Positions 42,155 through 49,928 of a stretch of DNA of 64,000 nt are shown here, piece after piece. The DNA is from an uncultured Lachnospiraceae bacterium. Lineage in GTDB: Bacteria > Bacillota > Clostridia > Lachnospirales > Lachnospiraceae. The first letter of the stretch is position 1. Each line of letters begins with the position of its first letter. The position numbers were made by a program, and so were the translations under genes. A model generated the notes under the pieces. The model made no database searches and was not told the DNA's origin. It worked only from the letters and a program-made list of their open reading frames with translations. The stretch lies in NCBI GenBank assembly GCA_910579465.1, contig CAJTUB010000003.1:248001-312000 (forward strand). The letters run 5' to 3'.

Positions 42155-43402
42155 ATGAACCGGCGTCGTTTCTTTCGGACATTTCTGGCTGCCGCAGGTC
42201 TGGTTGTATTGTACTGCCTGCTGCAGAAGCTTTCGGTTGTGGGAGCAGCAATCGGCTGGATTCTGGGAATTTTCTCCCCGGTGTTTACCGGGTTTATGAT
42301 TGCATTTGTACTAAATCTGCCGATGCGGGGGTTAGAGAAGCTCTGGGATAAGAGCGGGCTCTGGCTGAAGCGCCGTTTTTCAAAGCGGAAAGGGAAAAAT
42401 CAGAGCAGGGTGCCGGGGAAAAGGGAACTGCAGCCGGGAAAGGTGAGCCGTGCGCTCCGCAGACCGATGTGCCTGTTAATCTCGATTCTGATTATCCTTG
42501 CGATTATTTCCGGAGTCGTCGCCATCGTGCTTCCGGAAATCGGAAAAGCGGTAATGCTGCTTGTGGACGGGGTGCCGGCGTGGATGGAGCGCGTTAAAAA
42601 ATGGGGCATGGAGTATGCAGAGGCATATCCGGTCATCAGTGAAGTGATTTCGGAGTTAAACATTGACTGGGAGGCAACCGCCAAGAGCCTCCTGAATCTT
42701 ATCGGGGAGGGAACCATCGGGGTAGTCGGGAGTACGTTTTCCAGTGTAATCAGTGCCTTTGGCGGTATTGTGGATTTTGTCATTGCCCTGATTTTCGGAA
42801 TCTATGTACTGCTGAACAAGGAAACCCTGTCCCGGCAGATTAACAGGCTCTTACGGGCGTTTCTGCCAGAACGGGTACGGGAGATGGTGCTGCATGTGGC
42901 ACGGACCTCCCATGGGATTTTTTGTGCCTTTATTGCAGGCCAGTGTACGGAGGCAGTGATTCTGGGCAGTCTTTGTTCTGTCGGCATGTTGATTTTCCGT
43001 TTCCCGTACGCGGCGATGATCGGGGTACTGGTCGGCGTGACGGCGCTGATTCCGGTGGTAGGCGCGCTGATCGGGGCAGGTGTAGGAGCTTTCCTGATTC
43101 TGATGACAGACCCGTTCCAGGCGCTGATGTTTCTTATTTACATCGTTGTGCTGCAGCAGATTGAAGGAAATGTGATTTATCCGAAGGTTGTAGGAAGCTC
43201 AGTAGGTCTTCCTGCCATGTGGGTATTGGCAGCGGTTACGATAGGGGGCGGAATCAGCGGCATTGCAGGGATGCTGTTTGCGGTGCCGACAGTTTCCGTA
43301 CTGTATACGCTGCTTCGTGAGGTGACGGCAAAACGGCTGGAAAAGAAACAAAAAGAAGCCGGACAGATAGAAATTTTGCAGAAGGAGAAGGAGACAGAAT
43401 GA
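42155..43402 (+). CDS. AI-2E family transporter
   Basis: A 415-residue membrane protein with about seven to eight TM segments in the AI-2E exporter (DUF20/YdbI-YtvI) arrangement. It has paired N-terminal TMs, a basic loop (KRRFSKRKGKNQ), the long soluble segment (about 130-205), and the diagnostic C-terminal GVTALIPVVGALIGAGVGAFLIL and QQIEGNVIYPKVVGSSVGLPAMWVLAAVTIGG. Substrates vary (signal molecules, Na+/H+), so none is assigned. AAAGGAGGAG precedes the ATG. The stop overlaps galK's ATG. Confidence 0.9.
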   Translation: MNRRRFFRTFLAAAGLVVLYCLLQKLSVVGAAIGWILGIFSPVFTGFMIAFVLNLPMRGLEKLWDKSGLWLKRRFSKRKGKNQSRVPGKRELQPGKVSRALRRPMCLLISILIILAIISGVVAIVLPEIGKAVMLLVDGVPAWMERVKKWGMEYAEAYPVISEVISELNIDWEATAKSLLNLIGEGTIGVVGSTFSSVISAFGGIVDFVIALIFGIYVLLNKETLSRQINRLLRAFLPERVREMVLHVARTSHGIFCAFIAGQCTEAVILGSLCSVGMLIFRFPYAAMIGVLVGVTALIPVVGALIGAGVGAFLILMTDPFQALMFLIYIVVLQQIEGNVIYPKVVGSSVGLPAMWVLAAVTIGGGISGIAGMLFAVPTVSVLYTLLREVTAKRLEKKQKEAGQIEILQKEKETE

Positions 43403-44562
43403 AGAAAAGGTTAGAAGAAGAGTTTTCCGGATTATTCGGGAGCAGTGACGGAGTGAGGTTCTTTTTTGCCCCGGGCAGGGTCAATCTGATGGGAGAGCAT
43501 ATTGATTACAACGGAGGCTATACGCTGCCTTGTGCCCTGACAATGGGGACATACGCCGCGGCACGGAAGAACGGGACAGGGAAGCTGCGGCTGTATTCAG
43601 CCGATTATCCGGAGAAAGGGATGATTGAGGCAGAACTGACGCCGGAGCGTTATCAGCCGGAATGGGACTGGGCGAATTATCCGTTTGGCGTTGTCCGGAC
43701 AATGGAAAAGGAAGGTTTCCGGCTTCCGGAAGGGGTGGATATTGTATACAGCGGAACGCTTCCTGCGTCCTCCGGGCTTTCTTCCTCTGCCTCGATTGAG
43801 GTACTGACAGCTTATCTGCTGTGCAGCTTGTTCGGGTTTACGCTTTCAGTAACTGCACTTGCAAAGCTGACACAGAAAGCAGAGAATGAGTTTGTCGGGG
43901 TACAGTGCGGGATTCTGGACCAGCTTTCCATTGCTGCGGGCAGGAAGGACTGTGCAATTTTTATGGATACAGGCGCGCTTACCTACGAGTATGCGCCGTT
44001 AGAGCTGGGAGAACATGCGCTTCTGATTGTCAACAGCAATAAGAAGCGTGCGCTGAATGAGTCAAAGTACAATGAGCGCAGACAGGAATGTGAGGAGGCA
44101 CTGCGGCGCCTGCAGACCGTCTGCGACAAAAAGGCACTGTGTGACTTTTCCCCGGAGGAGTTTGAGTCCTATAAAGCAGTGTTAGACCAGGAGGTATTAG
44201 AGCGAAGGGCGCGGCATGCGGTCTATGAGAATGCCCGTACGATACAGTCCTTTGAGGCGCTGAAGCAGGGAGACATTGCGCGGTTTGGCGCGCTGATGCC
44301 GGAGTCCCATTTGTCCCTGAAGGAAAACTATGAGGTTACAGGAAAAGAGCTTGACCTTCTGGCAGAGCTTTCGAACCAGTTTCCGGGCGTACTTGGTGCG
44401 CGGATGACGGGAGCCGGTTTTGGTGGCTGTCTGGTTGCCTTAATCAAAAAAGACATGGTTTCTGCGTATCAGGAAAAGGTTGGTACGGAATATCAGGAAA
44501 AGAGCGGATACCGGGCAGATTTTTACGAGGCGGAAGCAGGCGGCGGCCCTTGTGAGCTGTAG
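43399..44562 (+). CDS. galK: Galactokinase
   Basis: A GHMP kinase phosphorylating galactose at C1 (Leloir pathway). FAPGRVNLMGEHIDYNGGYTLP is the galactokinase signature, YSGTLPASSGLSSSASIEV the GHMP ATP-binding loop, VQCGILDQLSIAAGRKD has the catalytic Asp, and RMTGAGFGGCLVALI is motif 3. The 387 residues are normal. The ATG overlaps the stop of the upstream permease gene by four bases. No galT/galE is adjacent. Confidence 0.96.
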   Translation: MKKRLEEEFSGLFGSSDGVRFFFAPGRVNLMGEHIDYNGGYTLPCALTMGTYAAARKNGTGKLRLYSADYPEKGMIEAELTPERYQPEWDWANYPFGVVRTMEKEGFRLPEGVDIVYSGTLPASSGLSSSASIEVLTAYLLCSLFGFTLSVTALAKLTQKAENEFVGVQCGILDQLSIAAGRKDCAIFMDTGALTYEYAPLELGEHALLIVNSNKKRALNESKYNERRQECEEALRRLQTVCDKKALCDFSPEEFESYKAVLDQEVLERRARHAVYENARTIQSFEALKQGDIARFGALMPESHLSLKENYEVTGKELDLLAELSNQFPGVLGARMTGAGFGGCLVALIKKDMVSAYQEKVGTEYQEKSGYRADFYEAEAGGGPCEL

Positions 44563-44592
44563 GAAAATTTCAGGGAGGACGAAGTAAGACAG

Positions 44593-45141
44593 ATGAAGAA
44601 AGAGGAGAATACAAAAAATAATGATGCTGTCTGGAAGGAACTCATCAGCTGGCTGGTTATATTGATTTCTGCCTTTATGATTGGAAACTGCCTCAACTGG
44701 TTTGTAATCATGAAGGCGGAGATTCCGTCCGGTTCTATGGAAGATACGTTACAGATAGGCGACCGGGTACTGGGCTTCCGTCTTGCGTATCAGTTTTCGG
44801 ACCCGGAGCGTGGGGATATTGTAATGTTTGATTTTCCGGATGACGAGAGCAAGATATATATTAAAAGAATTATCGGCCTTCCGGGAGAGCTGGTCGAAAT
44901 TATTGAAGGCAAGGTGTATATTAACGGGGCAGAGGAGCCGTTAGAGGAGGATTATCTGAAAGAACTGCCGTCAGGCACCTTCGGAAAGTTCTGGGTACCG
45001 GAGGGACACTACTTTATGCTCGGGGATAACCGTAATAATTCCTGGGATTCGAGAAAGTGGGATAATCCGTATGTAGCAAGAGAAAAAATCAAGTGTAAGG
45101 TATGGTTCCGCTATAAGCCAAAGTTTAAGATTTTGAAATAG
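44593..45141 (+). CDS. lepB: Signal peptidase I
   Basis: A membrane serine protease that removes signal peptides from secreted proteins. It has a single N-terminal TM (about 17-38), catalytic Ser48 in IPSGSMEDTL, catalytic Lys91 in YIKRIIGLPGE and the conserved MLGDNRNNSWDSRKW. The 182 residues are the short Gram-positive (SipS-like) size. The ATG is preceded by CAGGGAGG at 17 bases, a long spacing, and GTAAGAC nearer. Confidence 0.95.
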   Translation: MKKEENTKNNDAVWKELISWLVILISAFMIGNCLNWFVIMKAEIPSGSMEDTLQIGDRVLGFRLAYQFSDPERGDIVMFDFPDDESKIYIKRIIGLPGELVEIIEGKVYINGAEEPLEEDYLKELPSGTFGKFWVPEGHYFMLGDNRNNSWDSRKWDNPYVAREKIKCKVWFRYKPKFKILK

Positions 45142-45154
45142 CCCCTCCCTGTGT

Positions 45155-45421
45155 TCAGTGGCGGGGGTTTTTGCTGATAATTTCATGTGCCTGTATCAGC
45201 TTGGACATAACAGATGTTTTGAACTGATTGTCAAACTCACATAAACGGGCCATCATCTCACCCTGCGGCGTAACGACGTACTTCGGCTCTAACCGGTTCA
45301 GGGCATAGGAAATCATGTCCAGCTTGCAGCGCTCGCACTTACAGCCGTCCAGGTAGGTCAGCATTTCGTCTAACGTAAGTGTGACGTATTCTTCCATAAT
45401 GTTTTTTAAAATCAGTTGCAT
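45155..45421 (-). CDS. ComFB-like protein
   Basis: An 88-residue protein with the ComFB signature NIMEEYVTLTLDEML, then CKCERCKLDMISYALNRLEPKYVVTPQGEM; the CxCxxCxxD cysteines are present. ComFB-type proteins are late-competence associated in B. subtilis, and some bind cyclic dinucleotides in other bacteria; no partner is encoded beside it here. AGGGGG lies before the ATG, and a promoter is present. Confidence 0.88.
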   Translation of the reverse strand: MQLILKNIMEEYVTLTLDEMLTYLDGCKCERCKLDMISYALNRLEPKYVVTPQGEMMARLCEFDNQFKTSVMSKLIQAHEIISKNPRH

Positions 45422-45453
45422 ATTGTATACCCCCTAAGTTTCAATATGTTATA

Positions 45454-45482
45454 ATAATATCATTTTCCTTATGAAATGTAAA
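45454..45482 (-). promoter_or_regulatory. Sigma-A promoter of the comFB-like gene
   Basis: On the minus strand TTTACA (45477-45482), a 17-bp spacer and TATTAT (45454-45459). Confidence 0.65.
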
Positions 45483-45530
45483 GAGAAATATGAAAAAATA
45501 AGTCGTTTTTCCGCGGGGAAGTGAGAAAAT

Positions 45531-46037
45531 TCAATGAATATTACTCTGAGACGCAGGTATGGAGTCTTTTAGGACGCTCCACTCCCGGATAAGGCGCTCT
45601 GCGGACCATGCCGCATTGGCAGGGGAGGTGGAAGGAAGGCAGATGGCATCCCGCCCGAGTACGTCCTGCAGGTATTTATTATAATATTTCTGTGCAGTTT
45701 TCCCATTCACAAAAATCTGCGTTATCTGTGCATAGGAAAGAATCCGGGATAAATCGTTCGGTACGACGTTTTTGATGGAGCTGTCAGAGCTTCCCTCAAT
45801 GTCGCACGAAGCAATAACATCCCACAGGGCAATTCCGTTTGCGAGCAGAAAGGAGCGTTTTTCTTCTATTGTTTTTGGCTCGTCGCAGGCAAATACGGCG
45901 GAGGTCACCTTCCAAAAGCGGTTTTGCGGGTGTCCGTAGAAAAAGCCCTGTTCGCGGGATTTCACGGACGGAAAACTCCCTAAAACCAGGAGCCTGGAAC
46001 TATGGTCGTAGACGGGTTCAATCGGGTGGTGCGGCAT
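45531..46037 (-). CDS. DNA-deoxyinosine (hypoxanthine) glycosylase, UDG superfamily family 6
   Basis: A 168-residue base-excision repair enzyme. LLVLGSFPSVKSREQGFFYGHPQNRFWKV is the family motif 1 (GSFPS with the Asn of PQNRFW), ALWDVIASCDIEGSSDSSI follows, and LPSTSPANA is motif 2. This pattern belongs to hypoxanthine-DNA glycosylases of the UDG superfamily, which remove deaminated adenine and lack true uracil activity. AGGAGG lies seven bases before the ATG. Confidence 0.85.
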   Translation of the reverse strand: MPHHPIEPVYDHSSRLLVLGSFPSVKSREQGFFYGHPQNRFWKVTSAVFACDEPKTIEEKRSFLLANGIALWDVIASCDIEGSSDSSIKNVVPNDLSRILSYAQITQIFVNGKTAQKYYNKYLQDVLGRDAICLPSTSPANAAWSAERLIREWSVLKDSIPASQSNIH

Positions 46038-46125
46038 CAGTATTCCTCCTGTGTGCTCTATAATGGTTTTATTATATCACCTTTTCTGCATACTTACAAT
46101 TCCTGTTAGTATTGAGTTCCCGATA

Positions 46126-46154
46126 TTGCATTTTAGATGTAGCAGTGCTACAAT
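46126..46154 (+). promoter_or_regulatory. Sigma-A promoter of the EamA gene
   Basis: TTGCAT (46126-46131), a 17-bp spacer and TACAAT (46149-46154). Confidence 0.8.
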
Positions 46155-46185
46155 TTCAGTATTCTTTAAGGAGGAGGACGGTTTT

Positions 46186-47076
46186 ATGTCAAAGGATAAA
46201 CGGGCGGCTGGCTTTGCGGTACTGGCAGCCGCTTTGTATGCGGTCAGCTCGCCGGTTTCCAAGCTTCTGTTGCAGGATATACCGCCTGCCATGATGGCAG
46301 CGTTGCTTTATCTTGGCGCAGGCGCCGGTATGCTGGCGTTTGGTCTTATCCGGAAAGGAAGCGGACGGGGCAAAAAGGAGCAGCGCCTGACCAGGCGGGA
46401 GCTTCCGTATACGATAGGGATGATAGTTCTCGATATTGCAGCGCCGTTTTGCCTCATGTTCGGGCTTCGTATGACTTCTGCGGCAAATGCATCGCTACTC
46501 AATAACTTTGAAATCGTGGCAACCTCACTGATAGCCCTTCTGGTGTTCAAGGAGAAAATATCGGCGCGTCTCTGGACGGCAATCGGGCTTGTGACGGTTT
46601 CCAGCATCATTCTGTCGGTGGAGGATGTAAACAGCTTTTCTTTTTCCATTGGCTCTGTTCTGGTGCTTCTTGCCTGCATCTGCTGGGGCTTTGAAAATAA
46701 CTGCACCCGTATGCTATCTTGTAAAAATCCATTGGAAATCGTGATAATCAAGGGATTCGGTTCCGGCTCCGGCTCGCTCCTGCTTGCATTTGCGACGGGA
46801 GAGCGGGTGACCGGCGTTTCCTATATAGCGGCTGCGCTGCTGCTTGGGTTTGCGGCATACGGGCTCAGTATCTTTTTCTATGTATATGCACAGCGGGAGC
46901 TCGGTGCGGCAAAAACCAGCGCCTACTATGCGGTAGCTCCGTTTATCGGTGTCCTGCTGTCGCTTGTGATGTTCCGGGAGCTTCCACCGCTGTCCTTTTT
47001 TATTGCCCTGCTGATTATGATTGCAGGGGTAGTGCTTACCTTAAAGGACCAGAAGATGCAGAAGGAGGGAGAGTAG
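46186..47076 (+). CDS. EamA/DMT superfamily transporter
   Basis: A 296-residue membrane protein with ten predicted TM segments in two EamA halves (AAALYAVSSPVSKLLLQDIPPAMMAALLYLGAG in the first, CICWGFENNCTRMLSCKNPLEIVIIKGFGSGSGS in the second). Such proteins are metabolite exporters; the substrate is unknown. TAAGGAGGAGG is ahead of the ATG at 46186; a longer reading from 46051 would read through the promoter and is rejected. It is followed by about 200 bases without a supported gene. Confidence 0.87.
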   Translation: MSKDKRAAGFAVLAAALYAVSSPVSKLLLQDIPPAMMAALLYLGAGAGMLAFGLIRKGSGRGKKEQRLTRRELPYTIGMIVLDIAAPFCLMFGLRMTSAANASLLNNFEIVATSLIALLVFKEKISARLWTAIGLVTVSSIILSVEDVNSFSFSIGSVLVLLACICWGFENNCTRMLSCKNPLEIVIIKGFGSGSGSLLLAFATGERVTGVSYIAAALLLGFAAYGLSIFFYVYAQRELGAAKTSAYYAVAPFIGVLLSLVMFRELPPLSFFIALLIMIAGVVLTLKDQKMQKEGE

Positions 47077-47273
47077 GAGGGAGCGGAGTAAACGTCCGGT
47101 TTAATGATTCAACGGAAGTTCAACGCTGCGGTGATTGATATTACTGCCTTCTCCCGTTATAATAAAGGCAGGACAGGCGCTTGTTACTTTGAAAAACGAG
47201 GTGGCAAAATGGAAATCAGGATTACGGAGAAGTTTATATTCGCCAAATGCTTTTATAATTCCGTCAGATGGAC

Positions 47274-48320
47274 TTATCTGCATAGAGCCAATAGTAACGG
47301 AAAGTAAATATCGCAGGCAATGCTCTCCTTTTTCCGCCAGGAAGGGGCAAGGGAGGAATAGTTTTTGAAATGGCGCAGATGCTCCTCACTGATATGGCGG
47401 ATGAAATCCCTGTCTGTAAGCATTTCAACCAGCGACCCGGTAAGATGCGGATTGCTGTCGTCAAAAACAGGATAGCGGACGGAAGCACTGCTCAGGTCTC
47501 TCATAAACCAGGCAAAATCGATGGGATGCTCGTCAAAGCTGCGGATACTGATTTTTTCCTTCGGGGTATTCCAATTGTAATTAAACGGACCGACAAAATA
47601 TCCACAGTAAATATAGAGGAACCCGTCGTGGTAATCCTTCATAAGTTCCTTGCAGTGCGAGTAGGACTTTTTCACCATTTCAAGATTTTCGGGACTTCTC
47701 CAGGAAAGGGTTTTCTCTAAAATACGGATATGGTTTGCAGCGGGAAAGGCTGCGCCCTTGATGTAATATCGGCAGGGCTGCCCTTTAAATACCGCTTTTT
47801 TTGAAAAGTCATCCGGTGTCCGGTGTTGCAATGCCCCGCGGAACGCGTTTAGCGAATTGGCAAGCTGTTCCTGTATCCGGGCTGTGCTCTCGTCAGCGCC
47901 AAGCTCCACGAGCTGTTCTGCCCAGATTGCGCGGAAGCCGCCCCGCCCGTGTTCATCCATAGCGTTCCCAGCCTTGTAGAAATGGTCCCGTTCATACCCC
48001 TGCCAGTTTGCGAGTGCCTCCCGAGCCTTTATCATCCGGGGTTCGGTAAGTTCCACGCCGTTTCGTTTCAGCAAATGAACCGTTGAGTCAAAGCCGTCAA
48101 AGTATGCCCCGTGGAGGACGGAACCAAAGAACCCGTTTTCCCGTTGACAGGCAAAGGCCTTTTTTACCTTCGGCAGAGCTAAAATTTTTGCCTGTAATTC
48201 CAGCATTTCAGAAGTATCGGCTGCTTCCTTCAGTATCTCATTTCTTACACGGTATTGAATATTAGGGGAAGCGTTTTCAAGGAGAAAATCTATTTGATTC
48301 CGGAACTGTCTGTAGTCCAT
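47274..48320 (-). CDS. Uncharacterised conserved protein
   Basis: A 348-residue cytoplasmic protein I do not recognise. It begins MDYRQFRNQIDFLLENASPNIQYRVRNEILKE and looks largely helical, with aromatic-rich blocks (SYSHCKELMKDYHDGFLYIYCGYFVGPFNYNW and HPIDFAWFMRDLSSASVRYP). No signal peptide, TM or common catalytic motif is seen. AAAGGATAACGCA precedes the ATG. It lies downstream of the tRNA-Leu gene, separated by the palindromic element. Confidence 0.6.
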   Translation of the reverse strand: MDYRQFRNQIDFLLENASPNIQYRVRNEILKEAADTSEMLELQAKILALPKVKKAFACQRENGFFGSVLHGAYFDGFDSTVHLLKRNGVELTEPRMIKAREALANWQGYERDHFYKAGNAMDEHGRGGFRAIWAEQLVELGADESTARIQEQLANSLNAFRGALQHRTPDDFSKKAVFKGQPCRYYIKGAAFPAANHIRILEKTLSWRSPENLEMVKKSYSHCKELMKDYHDGFLYIYCGYFVGPFNYNWNTPKEKISIRSFDEHPIDFAWFMRDLSSASVRYPVFDDSNPHLTGSLVEMLTDRDFIRHISEEHLRHFKNYSSLAPSWRKKESIACDIYFPLLLALCR

Positions 48321-48376
48321 TGCGTTATCCTTTCCATGCGGTAAAATTGCTGTAGCTGTAGTCGTATATGGGGTCA

Positions 48377-48497
48377 GGGAAACGCTGATGAAAGCGTTTC
48401 CCGCGCCGGATTTTCGTTGCGAAGTAACATTCGCCCCTGCAAATCCGTGCGCATCCGCCGGAGGCTCTGGGGAAGCGATGATTTAATCAGCGCTTCC
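48377..48497. repeat. MITE-like element bounded by inverted palindromic ends
   Basis: The left end is a perfect hairpin (GGGAAACGCT and AGCGTTTCCC, 48377-48402). The right end is an interrupted palindrome (GGAAGCG... and CGCTTCC, 48471-48497). The two ends are inverted relatives: GGAAACGCTGATGAAAGC versus, reversed, GGAAGCGCTGATTAAATC. No ORF is inside. A third related copy is at 2903-2926. Confidence 0.7.
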
Positions 48498-48509
48498 TTA
48501 GAAATAGGA

Positions 48510-48547
48510 AATCCGGACCTGCTTCTGGTAAGGGAAAGGTCCGGATT
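48510..48547 (-). terminator. Hairpin downstream of tRNA-Leu
   Basis: AATCCGGACCT (48510-48520) pairs perfectly with AGGTCCGGATT (48537-48547), 12 bases after the tRNA 3' end. On the minus strand it is followed by TTTCC rather than a long U-run. Confidence 0.7.
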
Positions 48548-48559
48548 GCTACTGTTTAC

Positions 48560-48642
48560 TGCGGATGGTGGGACTCGAACCCACACGAGCGTGAACCCGG
48601 CAGATTTTGAGTCTGCTGCGTCTGCCATTCCGCCACATCCGC
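48560..48642 (-). tRNA. tRNA-Leu (anticodon CAA)
   Basis: An 83-nt class II tRNA. The acceptor stem GCGGATG pairs with CATCCGC and the discriminator is A. The D-arm has TGGCGGAATGGCAGACGC. The anticodon stem GCAGA/TCTGC holds the loop CTCAAAA with anticodon CAA. The variable arm is long, as in Leu tRNAs, and the T-arm GTGGGTTCGAGTCCCAC is canonical. CCA is not encoded. Confidence 0.97.
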
Positions 48643-48665
48643 GTGCCGGCAGAAGGAACTGCCGA

Positions 48666-48720
48666 ACAAAACATAGTTTACCATAATTCTTCCTATTTGG
48701 CAAGACGTATTTTTAAGTTC
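48666..48720. repeat. 55-bp direct repeat, copy A (tRNA-Leu promoter)
   Basis: About 87% identical to 49874-49928 with no gaps; the last 25 bases (TTTGGCAAGACGTATTTTTA, then AGTTC) are identical. It contains the tRNA promoter on the minus strand. Confidence 0.85.
48675..48703 (-). promoter_or_regulatory. Promoter of tRNA-Leu
   Basis: On the minus strand TTGCCA (48698-48703), a 17-bp spacer and TAAACT (48675-48680), placing the start site about 25 bases before the tRNA. Confidence 0.75.
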
Positions 48721-48794
48721 CGGAAGCTTTTGCAAAAATAGAAGGGGGCTGCTGCAGAAAACTACCGATGCCCTAATGTCTGGGCACTTAAGAA

Positions 48795-49808
48795 TCAATT
48801 CGCATCAGAGATGTCATTTGCAAACACTTTTAATAATTCCGGATAAAAGCTTTCAAAGTTTGTATATTTATTACGGTTTTTATCATAAAATTCATAACAC
48901 TCAAGAATCAGCGGAATATACCTGAACCCGCGGTAGAGGTCATTATTTAATAATTGGTCTGCCAATTCGGTAAGATTGCATTTTTGAGTCAGATGAATTG
49001 CCATAGCCCTGACAAGGTGCTCGTTGATGCATTCCTGCCAATCCCCATAGCCTGAATGAAAATCAGGGAGCTTATACTTTTTTAACAATTCGTAAGCATT
49101 CTGATATTGATTGGCAATATCAGAATATTTTTCTGTTAAAGGGTTAATGAAAGGATGGGAATATTCGTGAAACAAAACTGCCGGGGAAAGGCTGTAGTCA
49201 TCTGTTGAAAATACAGAAAACAAATCCGATTTCTGTGTGGCGGTATCAACAAATTCTATTCCAAAATTGCTTATCATCAAGGAGGAGACGATATAATTGT
49301 ATGAGTTTTGTTCTTTCCCATATTCGTTTTCCAATAGGGATATAAACGGATAAGCCCGGATGTTCTTTTCTATCTCTGCTAAAACCGGATGATAAAATTT
49401 AACGGCTTTATCAAAAAAGGAAAAGTAGTCTGTTTCGTCTGCAAACTGCCGCAATGACTTAAGGAACGTAGTAATCGTTTCCATTCCGTCACAATACCTG
49501 ATACATAAATCAGATGGTTGGAACTTAAATGAAAAATCATTTTTTCCAGTCAGGCATAATGCAAGCTCAACCGGGCGTGAAAATGTAAAGCCATTCGGAA
49601 TCATAGCCTCTACGATCCTATAAATTTCATGACAATGATAAGGCTGCAGGAATGATTTAATGGCTGTGGTATATTCATTCTGTTCTTCTGACATAAGTCC
49701 ATAACCGATAAATTCTTTTGTGAGTTCGTTATACCGGCTTGTCAATAAAATGCTGTTAATCAGTTCCAGGCAGGGATCAACCTTAATGTTAAATTGTTTC
49801 ATATCCAT
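48795..49808 (-). CDS. DUF4932-like putative zinc metalloprotease
   Basis: A 337-residue protein without a signal peptide. VLFHEYSHPFINPLTEKY near residue 220 is an HExxH motif, and NEHLVRAMAIHLT about 50 residues on can supply the third ligand (Glu). This arrangement is seen in DUF4932-type predicted metallopeptidases. The target is unknown. Base composition is clearly AT-richer than the flanking cotH-like and lepB-side genes. GAGAGGAGC precedes the ATG at 49808. The gene lies between two copies of the tRNA-Leu promoter segment, and copy B is positioned to drive it. Confidence 0.7.
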   Translation of the reverse strand: MDMKQFNIKVDPCLELINSILLTSRYNELTKEFIGYGLMSEEQNEYTTAIKSFLQPYHCHEIYRIVEAMIPNGFTFSRPVELALCLTGKNDFSFKFQPSDLCIRYCDGMETITTFLKSLRQFADETDYFSFFDKAVKFYHPVLAEIEKNIRAYPFISLLENEYGKEQNSYNYIVSSLMISNFGIEFVDTATQKSDLFSVFSTDDYSLSPAVLFHEYSHPFINPLTEKYSDIANQYQNAYELLKKYKLPDFHSGYGDWQECINEHLVRAMAIHLTQKCNLTELADQLLNNDLYRGFRYIPLILECYEFYDKNRNKYTNFESFYPELLKVFANDISDAN

Positions 49809-49824
49809 AGTGCTCCTCTCATGT

Positions 49825-49886
49825 AAGTATGTTTTGTATCGCTTTTTCTTATCAAGAGATAGGAAAAAACGATACAAAACATACTT
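49825..49886. repeat. Long near-perfect hairpin in the metalloprotease leader
   Basis: AAGTATGTTTTGTATCG (49825-49841) is the exact reverse complement of 49870-49886, and the inner TTTTTCTTATC and GATAGGAAAAA pair with one G-U, giving about 29 bp of stem with a 4-base loop. It overlaps the -10 box of promoter copy B. Confidence 0.85.
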
Positions 49887-49928
49887 TACCGCAAGATTTC
49901 CTGTTTGGCAAGACGTATTTTTAAGTTC
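49874..49928. repeat. 55-bp direct repeat, copy B
   Basis: The partner of 48666-48720. Its right end coincides with the stop codon of the cotH-like gene (49928-49930). Confidence 0.85.
49883..49911 (-). promoter_or_regulatory. Duplicated tRNA-type promoter for the metalloprotease-like gene
   Basis: On the minus strand TTGCCA (49906-49911), a 17-bp spacer and TAAAGT (49883-49888). Confidence 0.65.

Noticed and set aside
46051..46185. N-terminal extension of the EamA transporter
   Set aside because: It would run through a well-formed promoter (TTGCAT-17-TACAAT) and the strong RBS just before 46186.
47101..47307. Small ORFs on both strands in the gap after the EamA gene (about 60-67 codons)
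   Set aside because: Neither has a convincing RBS with a recognisable product. The minus-strand frame (PSDGIIKAFGEYKLLRN...) reads like a possible gene remnant, but I cannot name a parent.
48411..48505. CRISPR-like repeats near the tRNA
   Set aside because: The palindromes occur as one inverted pair, not as regularly spaced direct repeats.
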